Source: Marilutibacter spongiae (lineage in GTDB: Bacteria; Pseudomonadota; Gammaproteobacteria; Xanthomonadales; Xanthomonadaceae). From it: DNA of 64,000 nt. The stretch is from assembly GCF_014145325.1 (NCBI RefSeq), contig NZ_JACHTF010000006.1:62001-126000 (forward strand), read 5' to 3'. Below are positions 62,201-64,000 of the stretch, piece by piece. The position numbers were made by a program, and so were the translations under genes. Numbering within the stretch: the first letter of the stretch is position 1; every line of letters begins with the position of its first letter. Under the pieces are notes generated by a model. It saw only the letters and a list, made by a program, of their open reading frames with translations. It did not search any database and was not told where the DNA came from.

Positions 62201-62398
62201 GGCGTCACGGACGAGATCGGTGGTTTCGATACGCGCTATCTGGCCCGGCTTGGCGGCGTGAACGCCGACGGCACCTACGTCTACGACCTGGGCACGCCGG
62301 ACAACCCGAGCTGGCAGGACCTGCGTCCCTACGAGGGCCGCGTCCCGCGCGTGGTCTCGCGTTGGGCGGCGCAGCTGACCCTGCGCTACGAGTTCTGA
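59231..62398 (+). CDS. TonB-dependent receptor, Oar-like
   Basis: A 1055-aa outer-membrane receptor. Signal peptide (RLTLGLLAVLATAPVFA, then QSTSAG). Residues about 30-115 are a carboxypeptidase-regulatory-like domain (GGVVTDASGQPVQGANVTITH). A plug domain follows from about 125 (VLLDTVSVTASSDLYSV; VNNRFNNISVDGMSQGDPFGLN), then a long beta-barrel with conserved GSVYGALRDADWMGD and ending in LTLRYEF with the terminal Phe. This is the Oar group, expanded in xanthomonads; the ligand is unknown (peptides or glycans proposed). It is followed by a strong terminator. Confidence 0.94.
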   Translation: MTHPNRVRLSRLTLGLLAVLATAPVFAQSTSAGIGGVVTDASGQPVQGANVTITHVESGTVSRTTTDDSGRYNARGLRVGGPYTVTITAADGETTTEDNVYLDLNRVNAINAQLDGGDAVLLDTVSVTASSDLYSVFSPDNKGVGTSVAGRVLELTPQANRSLDDVARLDPRVQVTDAGDGSISVAGVNNRFNNISVDGMSQGDPFGLNANGMPYIGTPISVDTIDAYDIKVADYDVGSDTVGATVNAVTKSGTNEFHGSVYGALRDADWMGDLDGDGYQGFDNDRTFGATLGGPILKDRLFFFGSYEEQTIKNFGGSATSDGVANGDVTQADVDRAIAIAESLGMQPGSYGATGVNLETKRYLAKLDWNISDFHRASLTYQQTEEFRPSPYDAFSDTVVLTSHWYNIDNVTKNTSLQLFSDWTENFSTEAKISYNKFDQVNGNPIDQPEVEIETANGGSIFIGEDNNRHENQINTERVSASIFGTYYAGDHVIKGGFDYLRHDVFNLYGRDLHGSYVFESLDDFAAGDYDVYNLRTPAPGFGVDDTAAALVYSQWSPYLQDTWQVNDNLSLTYGVRVNIPSVDKAPVRNDGFEQAFGFRNDYKLGSDNKVVLPRVSFNYMFDTDRFMQLRGGLGSFQSVPPFVWLANPYQNNGGMTAVSYRVFDPTEAPFSPDPYNQNVPAGGSPSNQIDTIDPDFKLPTVWKASLGFDAELPWYGMIGTVELQSIQARDAAFYKALNIGQAQGTLADGRESYWCTLGNTSSSNKNCGRNPDYSFNSTVLDNTDKGGSNSLTLSLSKPMSNGWYGNISYTYTDADEVGSDASSQAWSSYQYVSRVNPNQEIATTASREIPNSIKASLGWEHAFFGDYKSSVSLFYYGRDGLPYTWLVNGDANGDGIFQDPAYIPLVNDPNVSYGGATAEQIEAFHRFIANDPYLQAHRGQIAGRNEGRLPWVNQLDLGLQQELPGFFADHKSTIRLDIYNVLNLLNKDWGVTDEIGGFDTRYLARLGGVNADGTYVYDLGTPDNPSWQDLRPYEGRVPRVVSRWAAQLTLRYEF

Positions 62399-62418
62399 TC
62401 CCAGCGCTGTGCGCATGG

Positions 62419-62450
62419 AACGGCCGGGGATTCCCCGGCCGTTTTTTTTT
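62419..62450 (+). terminator. Intrinsic terminator after the receptor
   Basis: AACGGCCGGGG (62419-62429) pairs perfectly with CCCCGGCCGTT (62433-62443) around ATT, followed by nine T (62442-62450). Confidence 0.95.
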
Positions 62451-62506
62451 GCGCGGCCTGCGCTAGAGTCGTCGCAGACCAGACGACACGAAAACGAGAA
62501 GAAGAA

Positions 62507-63886
62507 ATGAGCAAAGAAGTCCCCGCCAGCCTGCCCACCGTCAACGCGCGCATCCACCCCAGCGGTGCGCTCGACATCCTGTCCCGCGACGAGGTCGCCC
62601 GCCTGCGCGACGCGTCGACCGGCATGCACGACCTGTTGCGCCGCTGCGCCCTGGCGGTGCTGACCACCGGCAGCGTGTCCGACGATCCGCGCGCCGCACA
62701 GGCGCAGTACGCCGATTTCGACATCCAGGTGCACCAGCAGGACCGTGGCATGCGCATCGACCTGGCCAACGCGCCCGCGATGGCCTTCGTCGACGGCGAG
62801 ATCATCCGCGGCGTGGCCGAACTGCTGTTCGCGGTCGTGCGCGACCTGGCCTTCACCGCGATCGAGCTGGGCGAGGCCTGCGGTCGCGACCTCAACACCA
62901 GCGCCGGCATCACCGACGGCGTCTTCGACCTGCTTCGCAACGCGCGCATCCTGCAGCCCACCGATCCCCGCCTGGTGGTGTGCTGGGGCGGCCACTCGAT
63001 CTCGCGCGACGAGTACATCTACACCAAGCAGGTCGGCTACGAGCTGGGCCTGCGGGGCCTGGACATCTGCACGGGCTGCGGCCCCGGTGCCATGAAGGGC
63101 CCGATGAAGGGCGCCAACATCGCGCACGCCAAGCAACGGCGCGAGCACCCGCGCTACATCGGCGTGACCGAGCCGGGCATCATCGCCGCCGAATCGCCGA
63201 ATCCGATCGTCAACCACCTGGTGATCCTGCCCGACATCGAGAAGCGCCTGGAGGCCTTCGTCCGCATCGGCCACGGCATCATCGTGTTCCCGGGCGGCGT
63301 CGGCACGGCGGAGGAGATCCTCTACCTGCTGGGCATCCTGCTGCGCGAAGAAAATGCCGGGCTGCAGTTCCCGCTGATCTTTACCGGCCCCACGGCGTCG
63401 GCGGCGTACTTCGAACAGATCGACCGCTTCCTGCGGCTGACGCTGGGCGAGGCCGCGACGTCGCGCTACGAGATCATCATCGCCGACCCGGCCGCGGTGG
63501 CGCGGCGCATGACCGCGGGCATCCGCAAGGTCCGGGAGCAGCGCATCGCGCAGAAGGATTCGTTCTTCTTCAACTGGTCGATCGACATCCCGCTCGAGTT
63601 CCAGCAGCCGTTCCGGCCCACCCACGAGGCGATGGCGGCGCTGGACCTGCACAAGGGCCGCAAGCCGCACGAGTTGGCGGCCGACCTGCGGCGTGCGTTC
63701 TCGGGCATCGTCGCCGGCAACGTCAAGGAAGACGGCATGCGGCGGATCGATGCGCACGGACCGTTCGAGATCCACGGCGACCCGGAGATGATGCAGTCGC
63801 TCGACGCGTTGCTGCGCGCATTCGTCGAGCAGCGGCGCATGAAGATCGACGGCGACTACGACCCCTGCTATCGCGTCGTCGCCTGA
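62507..63886 (+). CDS. ppnN: Nucleotide 5'-monophosphate nucleosidase
   Basis: A 459-aa LOG-family enzyme matching E. coli PpnN (YgdH), which releases bases from purine and pyrimidine monophosphates and responds to (p)ppGpp. The LOG motif PGGVGTAEE, GCGPGAMKGPMKGANIAHAKQR and the C-terminal KEDGMRRIDAHGPFEIHGD region are present. Start ATG 62507, 56 bases after the terminator. Length is normal for the family. Confidence 0.95.
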   Translation: MSKEVPASLPTVNARIHPSGALDILSRDEVARLRDASTGMHDLLRRCALAVLTTGSVSDDPRAAQAQYADFDIQVHQQDRGMRIDLANAPAMAFVDGEIIRGVAELLFAVVRDLAFTAIELGEACGRDLNTSAGITDGVFDLLRNARILQPTDPRLVVCWGGHSISRDEYIYTKQVGYELGLRGLDICTGCGPGAMKGPMKGANIAHAKQRREHPRYIGVTEPGIIAAESPNPIVNHLVILPDIEKRLEAFVRIGHGIIVFPGGVGTAEEILYLLGILLREENAGLQFPLIFTGPTASAAYFEQIDRFLRLTLGEAATSRYEIIIADPAAVARRMTAGIRKVREQRIAQKDSFFFNWSIDIPLEFQQPFRPTHEAMAALDLHKGRKPHELAADLRRAFSGIVAGNVKEDGMRRIDAHGPFEIHGDPEMMQSLDALLRAFVEQRRMKIDGDYDPCYRVVA

Positions 63887-63907
63887 GCCCCCTCGTGCAG
63901 CGCCCAT

Positions 63908-63924
63908 CGCCCCTGGGCGGGGCG
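63908..63924. terminator. Small GC hairpin between convergent genes
   Basis: CGCCCC (63908-63913) pairs with GGGGCG (63919-63924) around TGGGC, between ppnN and the minus-strand gene at the edge. No T-run. Confidence 0.35.
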
Positions 63925-63926
63925 CT

Positions 63927-64000
63927 TCAGTGGCCGTTGACGGGCAGGCGGACGGTGGCGACGTAGAGGTCGCCTTCCCGTGAGGTGGTGACGCTGCCCT
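63927..64000 (-). CDS. C-terminal end of a minus-strand gene, sensor-kinase-like
   Basis: The last 23 visible codons end in VATVRLPVNGH and a TGA (complement of 63927-63929). The pattern GSVTTSREGDLYVATVRLPV resembles the final strand of a histidine-kinase ATPase domain, perhaps the LytS type. Too short for certainty. Confidence 0.45.
   Translation of the reverse strand, partial: GSVTTSREGDLYVATVRLPVNGH

Noticed and set aside
59102-63907. 1601-codon open frame on the minus strand opposite the receptor and ppnN
   Set aside because: It is the antisense shadow of two clear genes in GC-rich DNA; its product is low-complexity Val/Arg/Asp-rich sequence without domains, and it spans a strong terminator.
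1-64000. CRISPR array, tRNA or rRNA genes, insertion sequences, prophage
   Set aside because: No regular spacer-repeat pattern, cloverleaf, transposase or integrase was recognised in the window by eye; a tRNAscan and IS search would be decisive.

Overview
This 64-kb window is a GC-rich chromosomal segment that reads as a member of the Xanthomonadaceae/Lysobacteraceae (Lysobacter, Luteimonas or a relative). Three traits point there: a fused aspartokinase/diaminopimelate decarboxylase, the MurL/MurD2 pair that makes D-glutamate for peptidoglycan by epimerising an L-Glu precursor, and an rmlBACD operon. No phage, transposase, CRISPR array, rRNA or tRNA gene was seen. The window is almost solidly coding core genome, with a few accessory cassettes.

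Layout. 1-4691: end of a SET-domain protein, a heptamer repeat patch, 3-hydroxybutyrate dehydrogenase, a patatin-like lipase and a large CBM9-like outer-membrane protein. 4688-10097: PIN protein, Cdd1/HhH protein, EF-G-like GTPase, OsmC, alpha/beta hydrolase and a PhzF-like isomerase. 10286-15697: coupled operon ask-lysA, murL, murD2. 15777-18319: dienelactone hydrolase, ispB and ssb. 18388-21787: rmlBACD (dTDP-L-rhamnose), closed by a strong terminator. 21940-28014: two secreted S9 peptidases flanking a divergent POT peptide transporter, a likely peptide-scavenging set. 28179-32578: DUF819 membrane protein, then a tight operon of the CstA transporter, a small protein ending in Cys-Cys and an ArsA/Get3-like ATPase.

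32600-37604 (minus): small membrane protein, phoH-ybeY-corC, a DUF4105 protein and corA. 37734-41685 (plus): TetR regulator with an AT-rich palindrome at its start, then an HlyD-type adaptor, ABC ATPase and ABC-2 permease. 41695-47340: msrB, a hydrolase-OsmC fusion, an exported amidohydrolase, a PAP2 phosphatase and miaB. 47483-53195: lytic transglycosylase, petABC (cytochrome bc1), sspA, an unknown acidic exported protein and sspB. 53220-56463: DUF3301 protein, nadC and Trm112-like protein, with purE-purK divergent. 56550-63886: sodB, grxD, a degenerate SDR, marC, an Oar-like TonB-dependent receptor and ppnN. The right edge cuts a minus-strand gene that looks like a sensor kinase.

The most interesting unit is cstA - CC-tail protein - ArsA-like ATPase (29601-32578). 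It parallels the E. coli btsT-yjiX-yjiA arrangement: pyruvate-type transporter, small protein ending in CC, SIMIBI-class NTPase. That suggests a poorly described service module for CstA-family transporters. Second-tier items are the murL/murD2/ask-lysA operon, a possible leaderless autoregulated TetR promoter, an unknown acidic protein gene inside sspA-sspB, a miaB-ybeZYX cluster split by an 8-kb cassette, and an SDR that has lost its catalytic residues.
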